A DNA stretch of 64,000 nucleotides from Maridesulfovibrio ferrireducens (GCF_900101105.1 NZ_FNGA01000004.1:124001-188000); one strand, 5' to 3'; numbered from the stretch's first letter, positions 7,881 to 17,492 are shown. The notes: generated by a model from the letters alone, not told the origin. A program made the numbers and translations.

Positions 7881-10800
7881 GAATAATAAAAAACCGACCG
7901 GGCCGATTTCATGGATGGCGGGTAATTCGGTTGCCTCAAATTTATTAATGATAATTCTGCTTGTTGGCGGGCTTTTAATGGCCTTCAACATCAAGCAGGA
8001 GGTCTTTCCCGAATTCAGCATGGATACCGTGACTGTTTCAGTTTCTTATCACGGAGCCAGTCCGGAAGAAGTTGAGCAGGGTATTGTTCTAGCTATTGAA
8101 GAAGCTGTCATCGGTCTAGACGGGGTTAAAGAAGTTACCAGTTCTGCTGCTGAGGGGCGTGGTTCCGTTACGGTTGAAGCTATTGAAGGATATGATCTTC
8201 AGCAGCTAACGCAGGATGTAAAAAGTGAAGTTGACCGTATTACTTCATTTCCTGAAGAAGCTGAAGATCCGTCGGTAAAGGAATCTTCCCGTAAACGGCA
8301 GGTTCTTGCGCTGATGGTCTACGGGGACGTGAATCCCTTAACTTTACGCAAAGTTGCAGAAAGCTTGCGCGAAGATCTTATCAGCGATCCCGGTATTACT
8401 CAGGTTGATCTTTCCGAAGTGAGCGATCTTCAGGTTACAATAGAAATTCCTCAGGATAAGTTGCGTGCATATAATCTGACGCTTACCGATGTTGCCAAAA
8501 CCCTTAATGATGCTTCAGTCGAATTACCCGGGGGCGGCATTAAAACCGGGTCAGGCGAAGTTCTTGTAAGATTTAATGAACGCAAAGATTTTGCTCGTGA
8601 ATTTGCACGTGTACCTGTTGTTACGGGGCGTGATGGAACTCAGGTGCGTCTGGAAGATATTGCGGATGTAAAAGAAGATTTTCAAGATGATGACAATGTC
8701 ACTTCATATAATGGAGTGCCTGCGGTTCGGGTAAATGTTTTCAGAGTCGGTACGCAAACGCCTATAACTGTTTCTGAAGCAGTTCATGCGAAACTGGAGA
8801 CTTTTAACCGCAGTCTGCCTAAAAGCGTACACGTTGATGTGCGCAATGATTCTTCTGATATTTTCAAGCAACGCATGGATCTGCTTCTTAAAAATGGATT
8901 AATGGGGCTGGCGCTTGTGTTTATTTTGCTGGCCTTATTCTTGGAGCCGAGGCTCGCTTTTTGGGTTTCCATGGGAATCCCTATTTCATTTTTAGGCTCA
9001 ATGCTGATTCTTGCTCCCGCAGACGCAAGTATCAACATGATCTCTATGTTTGCCTTTATTATTTCGCTAGGTATCGTAGTTGATGATGCTATTGTCGTGG
9101 GTGAAAACGTTTACACTATGCGACAACAGGGTATGACGTGGCACAAGGCTGCTTATGAAGGAGCCAAAAGAATTGCCATGCCTGTAACGTTCAGTGTGCT
9201 TACCAACATTGTCGCGTTTATGCCGCTTTTCTTTATTCCCGGGGTTATGGGAAAGATTTTCAAAATTATTCCGCTGGTTGTTTGTAGTGTTTTTGCGGTT
9301 TCATTAGTTGAAAGTCTTTTTGTACTCCCTGCTCATCTTGCTCATGGCGGAGAGGGGCAACCGGGCAGAATAATGGCTTTTGTTCTGAGGAATCAGCAGA
9401 AGATATCCAAAGGACTTATGGTTTTTATCGAGAAAGTCTATCGGCCTTTTCTCGATAGAGCGGTTGCATGGAAATATCTGACTGTTGCTCTGGGATTTGC
9501 GTGTCTGCTCGTTGCATTTGCATATATTAAAAGTGGCAGACTCGGATTCACCATGTTTCCGAAAATTGAATCAAACTATGCTTACCTGACAGTTGATCTG
9601 CCTTACGGAACTGCAAAAGAAGTAACAATGGAAGTGCAGAAAAAAGCTCTTAAAGCTGCTGCGATTGTTACGAATGAAAATGGCGGAGATGAACTTGTTC
9701 GCGGTGTTTATTCCAAGATAGGCGGCGCGGGCAGAGGCAGTTCAAGCGGAAGCCATGTACTTAAAATTCAAGTTTTCCTGACGGATGCCGATACCCGTCC
9801 CATTTCAACTGACCAGTATACTAAAAAATGGCGGAGTGAGCTGGGGCCGATTGCAGGTGCTGAATCTGTTCTGTTTGAATCTGACCGCGGAGGACCGGGG
9901 TCTGGCGGATCTCTTGAAATTGAACTTAGCCACACGGATATCAGCGTGCTTGAGAGAGCCGCGTCTGATCTTGCTTCGGCTTTAAGTACTTATCCTAAAG
10001 TAAAAGATATTGATGACGGATATTCACCGGGAAAAAGACAGCTTGATTTCGAGCTTTTGCCCGAAGGAAGAAGTCTGGGATTGACGCCGCAAAGCGTTGC
10101 TTCACAGATGCGTGCCGCCTATTACGGCGCCGAGGTCCTTAGACAGCAGCGTGGAAGAAATGAAGTAAAGGTCATGGTCCGTTTGCCGATAGCTGAAAGG
10201 GTCTCGGAATATAATCTTGAAGAAATGATAATCCGAACTCCGAAAGGGACAGATGTTCCTTTGCGGGAAGTTGTGAAAATCAAAAGCGGTAGATCATATA
10301 CTTCTATTAAACGCAGAGATGGCCGAAGAATTGTTTCTGTCAGTGCGGATGTTACGCCCCGTAAGGAAACTGCGCAGATTATTGAGTCTGTCGTAAAAGA
10401 AGTTTTGCCGCAGCTTAAAGCTGATTATCCCGGACTGGGCTTTTCTCTTGAAGGTAAACAGGCGGATATGCAGGAAAGTACGGACAGCCTGATTTCCGGT
10501 TTGTTCATGGCAATGATGTGTATTTACGCTTTGTTGGCGATTCCTTTTAAGAGCTATTTTCAGCCGATAATTATTATGATCTGCATTCCGTTCGGCATTG
10601 TCGGAGCCGTTATCGGACACATCCTGCTGGGCTACAGCCTGAGCCTCATGAGTTTGTTCGGTATCGTTGCGTTAAGCGGGGTCGTAGTAAACGATTCATT
10701 AGTCTTTATCGATTACGTTAATAAGATGCGCATGAAAGGGCATTGTGCGTATGATGCCGTTCTCGAAGCAGGAGCGGCCCGTTTCCGGCCTATTCTGTTG

Positions 10801-11070
10801 ACGACCTTAACGACATTCGGCGGGCTTGCTCCGATGATTCTTGAAACATCCAGACAAGCGCGTTTCCTTATCCCGATGGCAATTTCACTGGGATTCGGGA
10901 TACTCTTTGCGACAGGCATCACGCTGATTCTGGTTCCTTCCTTCTATATGATATTTGAGGATATCAGACGCGGAATAAGGAAGCTTTTCAGACTTCCTCC
11001 GGTCGCAGGAACAGTCGACGGAGTTATCGAGAATGTTCCGGTGACGCAGTGTGAGCATAAGCCTGAATAA
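7873..11070 (+). CDS. RND multidrug efflux permease, AcrB/HAE1 family
   Basis: 1065-residue inner-membrane proton-driven transporter with the usual 12-helix plan: one N-terminal helix (about 15-38), a large periplasmic domain, a helix bundle (about 335-550), a second periplasmic domain and a final bundle (about 865-1030). The proton-relay double aspartate is present in GIVVDDAIVVGENV, and the second-half equivalent is GVVVNDSLVFIDY. The substrate is not inferable; hydrophobic drugs or envelope lipids are usual for this class. It ends the operon, with a strong terminator 12 nt downstream. Confidence 0.95.
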   Translation: MAENNKKPTGPISWMAGNSVASNLLMIILLVGGLLMAFNIKQEVFPEFSMDTVTVSVSYHGASPEEVEQGIVLAIEEAVIGLDGVKEVTSSAAEGRGSVTVEAIEGYDLQQLTQDVKSEVDRITSFPEEAEDPSVKESSRKRQVLALMVYGDVNPLTLRKVAESLREDLISDPGITQVDLSEVSDLQVTIEIPQDKLRAYNLTLTDVAKTLNDASVELPGGGIKTGSGEVLVRFNERKDFAREFARVPVVTGRDGTQVRLEDIADVKEDFQDDDNVTSYNGVPAVRVNVFRVGTQTPITVSEAVHAKLETFNRSLPKSVHVDVRNDSSDIFKQRMDLLLKNGLMGLALVFILLALFLEPRLAFWVSMGIPISFLGSMLILAPADASINMISMFAFIISLGIVVDDAIVVGENVYTMRQQGMTWHKAAYEGAKRIAMPVTFSVLTNIVAFMPLFFIPGVMGKIFKIIPLVVCSVFAVSLVESLFVLPAHLAHGGEGQPGRIMAFVLRNQQKISKGLMVFIEKVYRPFLDRAVAWKYLTVALGFACLLVAFAYIKSGRLGFTMFPKIESNYAYLTVDLPYGTAKEVTMEVQKKALKAAAIVTNENGGDELVRGVYSKIGGAGRGSSSGSHVLKIQVFLTDADTRPISTDQYTKKWRSELGPIAGAESVLFESDRGGPGSGGSLEIELSHTDISVLERAASDLASALSTYPKVKDIDDGYSPGKRQLDFELLPEGRSLGLTPQSVASQMRAAYYGAEVLRQQRGRNEVKVMVRLPIAERVSEYNLEEMIIRTPKGTDVPLREVVKIKSGRSYTSIKRRDGRRIVSVSADVTPRKETAQIIESVVKEVLPQLKADYPGLGFSLEGKQADMQESTDSLISGLFMAMMCIYALLAIPFKSYFQPIIIMICIPFGIVGAVIGHILLGYSLSLMSLFGIVALSGVVVNDSLVFIDYVNKMRMKGHCAYDAVLEAGAARFRPILLTTLTTFGGLAPMILETSRQARFLIPMAISLGFGILFATGITLILVPSFYMIFEDIRRGIRKLFRLPPVAGTVDGVIENVPVTQCEHKPE

Positions 11071-11082
11071 TTAAAAATATAA

Positions 11083-11122
11083 AAACAGCCCGTTCAAAGT
11101 GATTTGAGCGGGCTGTTTTTTT
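11083..11122 (+). terminator. Rho-independent terminator of the RND operon
   Basis: Near-perfect 15-bp stem (AACAGCCCGTTCAAA pairing with TTTGAGCGGGCTGTT, loop GTGA) followed by seven T residues. It lies immediately after the permease gene. Confidence 0.93.
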
Positions 11123-11216
11123 GTGATGATTCCGAGCATAAATATAGTAGAGAGAAAAAACTGTTAGGTCGACCTAGGGCGTGGAATTTCCTCAAATAAT
11201 ACTGTAAGCTCCTCTC

Positions 11217-12629
11217 ATGTCAAAACGCCCGATACTTGTTCTTCAGATGCAGCGGATGGGGGATTTAATCCTTTCTTTTCCGCTTTTTCTGTGGCTTGAA
11301 CGAACTTACCCCGGTCATCCCATATGGGTTGTTGCGGAGGAGAATTTTTTCCGGCCGCTGATGCCTTTAAGCCCAAAAGTTACTTATTTTCCTTGGGCGG
11401 GTTTAGGGTTTCTTCGTAAAGAAAAGTACGAGCTGATCATAAATTTAAGTATACGTGAGCAAGCCGCGTCTCTTGCCGGAGAACTCGGAGCTGAAGCGAA
11501 ATTCGGCCCCGTAACAGACTCCGAAGGAACTGTTCGCATCCTCGGAGACTGGCAGCTTTACCGTGCAAGCGTGGTGCAGAATAATAGACATAACCGTTTT
11601 CACTGGGCTGATCTTAATGCACTGGATTGTATCCCGTTAAGCCGTATTTCGAAGACTTCGTGGTCTGATCCCCGAACTTTGCAGGGGGAGAGCGGTCGTA
11701 TAGGTCTATTTTTGGGAGCAAGTGAGGAATCCAAACGTCCCGGCGTAGAATTCTGGGCTAAGCTTTGTTCCGAAATCCTTGGAAGGGGAATGAAGCCGGT
11801 TCTTTTCGGTGGACCTCTTGATAAAGGACTCGGGGCAGATGTCGCCCGTACTTTCGGCGGCCCCGTGCTCGATATGACGGGTAAGCTTAATCTCGGAGAG
11901 CTTGCCGCGGTCGGGCAGTCATTACAGCTTTTTATTACTCCTGACACAGGGCCGATGCACCTTGCGGCATGGTCCGGGCTTAAAGTACTCAATCTTTCCA
12001 TGGGGAATGTTAATCCTTGGGAAACCGGACCTTACCAGAATGATCATTATGTGCTGCGGTCCACTATGAGCTGCGCTCTTGGTTGCTGGACCTGTGTGCG
12101 GGACAGACTGCATTGTCATGATCCTTTCACTCCCTCGCGCATTGCGACGGTTGCAAAGAGTATGATTCGTGATGACCGGGCGGCTTTGCATAAAACAAAT
12201 TTGCCGGGACTGCGTCTTTATTCTTCATCCAGAAGTGCCAGCGGGGTGTATAACTTACTTCATATAAGTGGGCGTTCCGCAGAAGCCGGCGACAGGCTTG
12301 GTCAATTTTGGCAGGAATTTTTCGGTATGGCATTCGGGTTGTGGGACAGTCGTGGCGCAGATAAGATTTGGGCTGAAGTGATCGAGCAACAGCCGCTTCT
12401 TGCGCGAAAAATGTGTTTCCATCTACCAAGGTTCGGTAAGGAGTTCAGCAAGGGGCTTGCGAAAAGCGCTTCTCTTTCTGAAACATTCTGGAACTCATGT
12501 CCGCTAATATTACGTCAATTTGCTGGATATATTCATCTTTTACTTCAAAATAATGATTATGACCGGGCGTCATGGATTAAAGTTTTATCCCTCTATGAAA
12601 GACTGGCAGCTATTGTCAGCGAAAAGTAA
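11217..12629 (+). CDS. Glycosyltransferase family 9 protein (heptosyltransferase-like)
   Basis: 470 residues. The N-terminal 340 or so match the ADP-heptose:LPS heptosyltransferase fold: a first lobe beginning ILVLQMQRMGDLILSFPL and a nucleotide-sugar lobe containing GLFLGASEESKRPG and the signature TPDTGPMHLAAWSG. Family members are usually about 330-370 residues, so about 120 residues at the C-terminus are extra and unassigned. A Cys-rich strip (SCALGCWTCVRDRLHC) sits after the signature. It lies directly upstream of fliK-flgD-flgE in the same orientation, so a role in flagellar or surface glycosylation is plausible but unproven. No strong Shine-Dalgarno is visible before the ATG at 11217. 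Confidence 0.85.
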   Translation: MSKRPILVLQMQRMGDLILSFPLFLWLERTYPGHPIWVVAEENFFRPLMPLSPKVTYFPWAGLGFLRKEKYELIINLSIREQAASLAGELGAEAKFGPVTDSEGTVRILGDWQLYRASVVQNNRHNRFHWADLNALDCIPLSRISKTSWSDPRTLQGESGRIGLFLGASEESKRPGVEFWAKLCSEILGRGMKPVLFGGPLDKGLGADVARTFGGPVLDMTGKLNLGELAAVGQSLQLFITPDTGPMHLAAWSGLKVLNLSMGNVNPWETGPYQNDHYVLRSTMSCALGCWTCVRDRLHCHDPFTPSRIATVAKSMIRDDRAALHKTNLPGLRLYSSSRSASGVYNLLHISGRSAEAGDRLGQFWQEFFGMAFGLWDSRGADKIWAEVIEQQPLLARKMCFHLPRFGKEFSKGLAKSASLSETFWNSCPLILRQFAGYIHLLLQNNDYDRASWIKVLSLYERLAAIVSEK

Positions 12630-12722
12630 TCCACACTGAACTATTTTCCCCGTAGGGAAGAAAGTACCCTCTTTTTTAGTTTTATCTTAATGTAACTACC
12701 TGAAATAATGTATTTTCAGTTT

Positions 12723-12737
12723 TGGCACGCCTTGTGA
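12723..12737 (+). promoter_or_regulatory. Candidate sigma-54 promoter for fliK-flgD-flgE
   Basis: TGGCACG at 12723-12729 is a perfect -24 element. At the correct 10-nt spacing from GG the -12 position reads GA instead of GC, so the -12 half is degenerate. The site ends 26 nt before the fliK ATG, a good distance for a leader with an RBS. It is in line with the perfect sigma-54 site before flagellin in this window. Confidence 0.5.
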
Positions 12738-12763
12738 AAGAAGATGACACGAGGAGCTAGAAA

Positions 12764-14590
12764 ATGAAAATACTTCCACATCTTGATCAAAGTACTCAGA
12801 ACTTAGAAATAACTACAGACAGGACTCCCCTGCTTGAAGATTCATATCGTTCATCAATGTTTGATGATTTTCTCTATTCAAGCAACCAGGCCGGTTTTGA
12901 GAGTATCTATCAGCCTGTGCAGGAAGCTGTAGCTGACATTCGTTCTTCGTATGACGATGTGTCGTATAATGATGAGCTTCAAAGTGCCTCTGAGTACATA
13001 GATGAAACAGCTCGCGAAATTTCAATTCAGTCCGTTGAAGAGCAGCCTCAAGAGCTTCAGGTCAGTCGTGAAGACTGGAATGAAATCAAGGAAGAGCTGA
13101 CTGAATATGGTATCGACAAGAAAGATATTGCTGATCTGGAAGAAAAGGTAATGAGTAAGGGCGGCCTTACTTACGGAGAACTTGTCAGCGAACTTACCGG
13201 TATGATGCAGTCTGTGAAGGGTTTTAACCTAGACCCGGTTCAGCAGCAGAATATGCACTCTATTTTTTCAAAGCTCGGTTTCGCTCCTGATGAAGCTAAG
13301 GCTATGCTTGTAAGTATTTCCAAGGGAAATATGGGTGATGTTCTTGAGAAGATGCAGGCTAAGCTTGCAGCTCTTTCCGATTCTCAGTCTCTTCAGCTTT
13401 CTGAAGAGGAAACAAAGACTCTGAATTCCCTTTTTAAACTTTCCGGTGAAAACAGCGCTAAGGTTGCCCAGTTACTTACGAAGGACGGTGCAACTGTAGG
13501 TCTTATCAAGCAGGGATTTTCTGTTTTAAAGGATGCTTTGGCTGAGCAGAGTGCAGCTCAGGATGCGAAGGATCTCAAGCTGGTCAAGACGGTAAGTTTT
13601 TCTCTTCAAAGTGCGATGGATAAGGCTTCAGATCAAACACCTGATACAGTTCGTATGGCCTCTGCAAAGGTAATCAGCGATTCGCTTGGAATAGGGAAGG
13701 ACATCAGTGACAGCTCCAAGCCTGCAATGCATGGTGAGGCCGGTGATTCTGTTATGTCTAAGAACTCTAATGATAATTCAACGTTGAAGCAGAACGGTAA
13801 CAATGCGTTAAATTCAGAAAATAATTCCGGCAGCGGATTGGGCAATCAGACTAAGGGTGGTTTTGAAGATAATCCTCAAAACAATCCTCAAAATAATTCT
13901 GCTGCAAACGATTCTAAATATACAGCCAAACATTGGCTTGAAAATATTCTTTCCGATTCCAACGATGTTAACACCTGGAATGACTTTTTCGGCAAGCTCT
14001 CAGATGCTTCGTTATCAAAAGGCGAGTCTTCGATTTTGGGCGAAGGTTTTGGCGGGGGAGCCATGGGCGCTCTTAAGAATGCAGCTCATGCCACTCAGTC
14101 AGGAAAAACCACTGGAATGTGGGAAAAAACTGCCCGGTCAAATATTCTGGAGCAGGTCCAGCAAGGGGCTTTCAAGAACTTAGGACAGGGAAAATCACAG
14201 ATTACCCTCACGCTGAACCCTCTTGATCTTGGTACTGTCAACGTTATGATTCAGGTTAAGAATAAGGAAGTCCAAGCGACCATCAGGGCAGAGAATCCTG
14301 AGACCGCAAAGGTTATCGCAGAACAACTTGAAACCGTTAAGTTAGCTCTGGAAGAACAGGGACTTAAGGTGGATAAGCTTGAAGTTCAGACCGGTATTGC
14401 AGACAGAGAAACACAGTCCTCATGGAATGGAGCACAGGATCACAACAGTGCTCATTATCAGGAAATGATGGCCGGAATGAAGAAGCGTTGGCAGGCTTTA
14501 CGAAACGGCGGAACCTCTTTGGCCCAGGATATGCAAAATATAGAGCATACGGCAACTATTTCCCAAAGCGGTCTACACATAGTCGCTTAA
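12764..14590 (+). CDS. fliK: Flagellar hook-length control protein
   Basis: 608 residues. It measures hook length and triggers the export-specificity switch. The N-terminal two thirds is acidic, Gln/Ser-rich and poorly conserved, with an Asn-rich low-complexity stretch around 340-385, as expected for a secreted ruler. The C-terminal Flg_hook domain (about 475-552) has ITLTLNPLDLGTVNVMIQVK, followed by AENPETAKVIAEQL and EEQGLKVDKLEVQTG. The start ATG at 12764 has GAGGAG upstream. flgD follows after 22 nt and then flgE, a conserved hook operon order. Confidence 0.92.
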   Translation: MKILPHLDQSTQNLEITTDRTPLLEDSYRSSMFDDFLYSSNQAGFESIYQPVQEAVADIRSSYDDVSYNDELQSASEYIDETAREISIQSVEEQPQELQVSREDWNEIKEELTEYGIDKKDIADLEEKVMSKGGLTYGELVSELTGMMQSVKGFNLDPVQQQNMHSIFSKLGFAPDEAKAMLVSISKGNMGDVLEKMQAKLAALSDSQSLQLSEEETKTLNSLFKLSGENSAKVAQLLTKDGATVGLIKQGFSVLKDALAEQSAAQDAKDLKLVKTVSFSLQSAMDKASDQTPDTVRMASAKVISDSLGIGKDISDSSKPAMHGEAGDSVMSKNSNDNSTLKQNGNNALNSENNSGSGLGNQTKGGFEDNPQNNPQNNSAANDSKYTAKHWLENILSDSNDVNTWNDFFGKLSDASLSKGESSILGEGFGGGAMGALKNAAHATQSGKTTGMWEKTARSNILEQVQQGAFKNLGQGKSQITLTLNPLDLGTVNVMIQVKNKEVQATIRAENPETAKVIAEQLETVKLALEEQGLKVDKLEVQTGIADRETQSSWNGAQDHNSAHYQEMMAGMKKRWQALRNGGTSLAQDMQNIEHTATISQSGLHIVA

Positions 14591-14612
14591 CGAAAAATAA
14601 GAGGTAAGAGTC

Positions 14613-15329
14613 ATGGGATATGTAGGATACAGCAATATATTAGGTAGAGCGGAAGCCGATATGGCAGCCAGCAATACGCCGCAACATAAATCTTCATTGG
14701 GTACAGATGACTTTTTAAAGCTTCTCTTGACCCAGATGCAGAATCAAGATCCTGCAAATCCTATGGAAGACAAAGAATACATGGCGCAGATGGCGCAGTT
14801 TTCCAGTCTTGAACAGCTTACTAAGGTTAATAAGAATCTGGAAAGTATGTCCGGCAATCAGGCTCAGGAACAGATGGTTTCAGCCGTTGGCTTCATAGGC
14901 AAAGAAGTCAAGGCGGAAGGTTATTCCCTGAGTCGCTCAGACGGAAAAATCAGCAAGGTCTTTTACGGACTTGGTGAGCCTGTAGCAAACGCATTTATCA
15001 ATATTTACGACAATGACAAGAACCTTATCCGGACAGTCCAGCTCGGCTCTAAAGCTGAGGGAACCTACGAATTTGAGTGGGACGGAAAGGACTGGTCTGG
15101 AAAGGATGTATCGGATGGTGTCTACAACATCGCAATGGCGGCGGAAGATGCCAATGGCAAACCGGTAATGGTTAAGACAGAAGTAAGTGGAGAAGTTACA
15201 GGGGTCGTTTCAGAAGGTGGTCAACAGTTTCTGCACCTCAAAGACGGTCGTTACATCAACTTTCTCAATATTAGAGAAGTTGTCAGTCCCACGGTTGTCG
15301 CTGAATCTCCTGACGGGGATTCAAGCTAA
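14613..15329 (+). CDS. flgD: Flagellar hook assembly scaffold (hook cap) protein
   Basis: 238 residues. The N-terminal FlgD motif DDFLKLLLTQMQNQDPANPM with YMAQMAQFSSLEQL is intact. It is followed by a FlgD Ig-like/tudor region (about 100-190) with YEFEWDGKDWSGKDVSDGVY. It caps the growing hook so that FlgE can polymerise. It lies between fliK and flgE in the same operon with a GAGGT-type ribosome site. Confidence 0.95.
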   Translation: MGYVGYSNILGRAEADMAASNTPQHKSSLGTDDFLKLLLTQMQNQDPANPMEDKEYMAQMAQFSSLEQLTKVNKNLESMSGNQAQEQMVSAVGFIGKEVKAEGYSLSRSDGKISKVFYGLGEPVANAFINIYDNDKNLIRTVQLGSKAEGTYEFEWDGKDWSGKDVSDGVYNIAMAAEDANGKPVMVKTEVSGEVTGVVSEGGQQFLHLKDGRYINFLNIREVVSPTVVAESPDGDSS

Positions 15330-15368
15330 AAACAACCACGAGTCAACGGGACTTAAAGGAGGTTTCTC

Positions 15369-17012
15369 ATGGGTTTATCAGCATCATTGTACTCAGGTAT
15401 CACAGGACTACAGGCACACGGCGATAAGATGTCTGTTCTCGGTAACAACATTGCAAACGTTAATACTGTCGGTTTTAAAAGTGCAAAGATGCATTTTGAA
15501 GACGCTATCAGTCAGGATATGTCCACTGCGACCGGTATTGCTCAGGTTGGTCGCGGCGTTCAGGTAGGGGCAATTTATGCCGACTTCGCACAGGGTTCAT
15601 TTGAAACAACTTCTGAATCAACTGACCTTGCAATCGGCGGAAGCGGATTCTTTATAGTAAAGCCTAAGGAAGACGAATCTACTTATTACAGTAGAGCTGG
15701 TAACTTTCGTTTCGATAAAGACGGTTACCTGACTGATCCGCATGGATACGTTTTGCAGGGATGGCAGGTTCAGAAATCATCCGGCGGTATTGCTACCGGA
15801 GATACAACGACCGCATCTAATGCAGTAAGAACTGTAGGTGTTCCAACTGACATCAGATTAGAAAATTTTCAGTCTGCCCCGCTGGCTACCAGCCGCGTCA
15901 ATATGATTACCAACCTTGATTCCGGGGATGCAAGTCACGCAACAAGCGCGACCAATCCTTATTTCTCATTATTTGAAGCTTGGGATGGCACCGCAGATCC
16001 ACCACTCGGTGATTCCCTTTACGGGTATCAGTCGACTATTAAGGTCTATGATGCCAACGGTTCTTCTCATAATGTAACAACTTATTTTGATCAGGTTACA
16101 CTCAGTAATGCCGGTGGTAAAAAGGTTTGGGAATTTATTGTTACCAGCCAGCCTAATGAAGATGGACGTCTCATTAGTGGAACCTCCTCTTTTGCTACTT
16201 CCTCTGCAGCCGGCTTGCTTATGACCGGAACTATGACTTTTAACGCTGCCGGTGATCTGACCGGGGTGTCTGCATTCACACTTAAGAGCGGCGTAAGCGG
16301 GGCAGGGATCAAGACTTTGTCAAATTGGACACTTGCGAACTTCTCGCAAAATGGTCTTCCTGTTCTGACAGCTAACTTTTTGTCAACCTCAAACGCCAGT
16401 TTTACTGACTCAGTCAGTCCGACTACGATTGAAATGAACTTTGGTTTGAGTAATCAGGATCTGTCAGGAAGTGGAATTACCAAAGGGTGGAATACTGGAT
16501 CAGCTACAATCTCAAATGCCGGTCAGCTGGGAACAGATATTACCGATGTCAGCCGGATACCTAATTTTGGTGAGGTTGAGAAAAGTGCACTGTCAACAAC
16601 CAGTTACAGCACCGGTTCAACCACACTATTCCAGTCTCAGGATGGGTATACCGCAGGATTCCTGCAGAATGTATCTGTAAGCAGGGACGGTGTTCTGACA
16701 GGGCGATATTCAAACGGACAAATACTTGAATTATATGTTTTAACTCTTGCCGACTTCAATAATAGATGGGGACTTCGTCGGGAAGGTGGTAACCTCTTCT
16801 CTGAAACCAGAGAATCGGGTGACGCGTTGACCGGCTTGCCGAATAGCGGTGGTAAAGGGTCAATTGCTTCAAACTCCCTTGAGGCTTCAAACGTTGACCT
16901 TGCAGTGGAATTTGTAAATATGATTACCACCCAGCGCGGTTTCCAGGCGAACTCGAAGGTTATCACAACAACCGATACAATGATGGGTGAACTCATCCAG
17001 CTCAAGCGCTAA
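15369..17012 (+). CDS. flgE: Flagellar hook protein
   Basis: 547 residues; the structural subunit of the hook. The N-terminal rod/hook signature (MGLSASLYSGITGLQAHGDK, then GNNIANVNTVGFKS) and the C-terminal flagellar basal-body motif (SNVDLAVEFVNMITTQRGFQ with NSKVITTTD) form the D0/D1 core. A long Ser/Thr/Gly-rich variable region lies between them. AAGGAGG precedes the ATG. It ends the operon, with a strong terminator about 100 nt downstream. Confidence 0.96.
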   Translation: MGLSASLYSGITGLQAHGDKMSVLGNNIANVNTVGFKSAKMHFEDAISQDMSTATGIAQVGRGVQVGAIYADFAQGSFETTSESTDLAIGGSGFFIVKPKEDESTYYSRAGNFRFDKDGYLTDPHGYVLQGWQVQKSSGGIATGDTTTASNAVRTVGVPTDIRLENFQSAPLATSRVNMITNLDSGDASHATSATNPYFSLFEAWDGTADPPLGDSLYGYQSTIKVYDANGSSHNVTTYFDQVTLSNAGGKKVWEFIVTSQPNEDGRLISGTSSFATSSAAGLLMTGTMTFNAAGDLTGVSAFTLKSGVSGAGIKTLSNWTLANFSQNGLPVLTANFLSTSNASFTDSVSPTTIEMNFGLSNQDLSGSGITKGWNTGSATISNAGQLGTDITDVSRIPNFGEVEKSALSTTSYSTGSTTLFQSQDGYTAGFLQNVSVSRDGVLTGRYSNGQILELYVLTLADFNNRWGLRREGGNLFSETRESGDALTGLPNSGGKGSIASNSLEASNVDLAVEFVNMITTQRGFQANSKVITTTDTMMGELIQLKR

Positions 17013-17114
17013 TAGTCACTAATGTGTCCTGATAAGATGCTGAAAATATAAGAAAGCTCCTTTCTTACAACCTCCGTAGCCGGGAATGACTCCCCTGGTT
17101 GCACAGGTACCAGT

Positions 17115-17163
17115 AATCCTCGCTCCCGATCGTGCCGTATCGGAAGCGGGGATTATTTTTTTT
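17115..17163 (+). terminator. Rho-independent terminator of the hook operon
   Basis: A 16-bp inverted repeat with one mismatch or bulge (AATCCTCGCTCCCGAT and ATCGGAAGCGGGGATT, loop of 8 nt), followed by A and eight or nine T residues. Confidence 0.92.
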
Positions 17164-17309
17164 AAGCCTGCCGGAATACTGACTCATGCAAATGCTTTTT
17201 ATTTCACCCGTAGCCCTCTTTATTAAGCTATCCATATTTGCGATTAAATTTAAAAAACATAAAAATCGTATGGTTATGGATTTTTTTGCGTGGTAAATGC
17301 GGTAGGGAA

Positions 17310-17360
17310 AAAATTGACATGTTCTATTGCGAACTGTTGGTAAAAATTGACCGATATTGC
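17310..17360 (+). promoter_or_regulatory. Candidate activator-binding direct repeat upstream of the flagellin promoter
   Basis: AAAATTGAC occurs at 17310-17318 and again at 17343-17351, each followed by ATTGC (17326-17330 and 17356-17360). The copies are 33 bp apart, close to three helical turns, and lie about 67-117 bp upstream of the -24 element. That is the usual position for enhancer-binding sites of a sigma-54 activator. The assignment is inference from position and repetition. Confidence 0.4.
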
Positions 17361-17426
17361 TCTTTTTTTGAAGTCTAGACTTTATCTACGCTTATAAGTC
17401 TTTATATTAGTTAGTAAAAGTGTTTT

Positions 17427-17442
17427 TGGCATTACCGTTGCT
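17427..17442 (+). promoter_or_regulatory. Sigma-54 (RpoN) promoter of flagellin
   Basis: TGGCATTACCGTTGCT matches the -24/-12 consensus (TGGCAC-N5-TTGCW) with one conservative change, and GG and GC are separated by exactly 10 nt. It lies 50 nt upstream of the chosen flagellin start. This implies class III flagellin expression by sigma-54 rather than sigma-28. Confidence 0.85.
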
Positions 17443-17492
17443 TTATGTTGGTTAACAAAACGGATTTTTGTGAACAACAAGGAGGTTCAGAT

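Larger units (their letters stand above)
17013..17492. other. 480-nt intergenic region between flgE and flagellin
   Basis: Contains the flgE terminator (17115-17163), an AT-rich stretch with no open frame of note, a two-copy direct repeat (17310 and 17343), a sigma-54 promoter (17427-17442) and the flagellin leader with an AAGGAGG ribosome site at 17479-17485. I see no RNA gene or small ORF. Confidence 0.8.

Noticed and set aside
13800-13910. Asn-rich repeat within fliK as a separate repeat element
   Set aside because: It is low-complexity coding sequence in frame with FliK, as expected for the ruler region.
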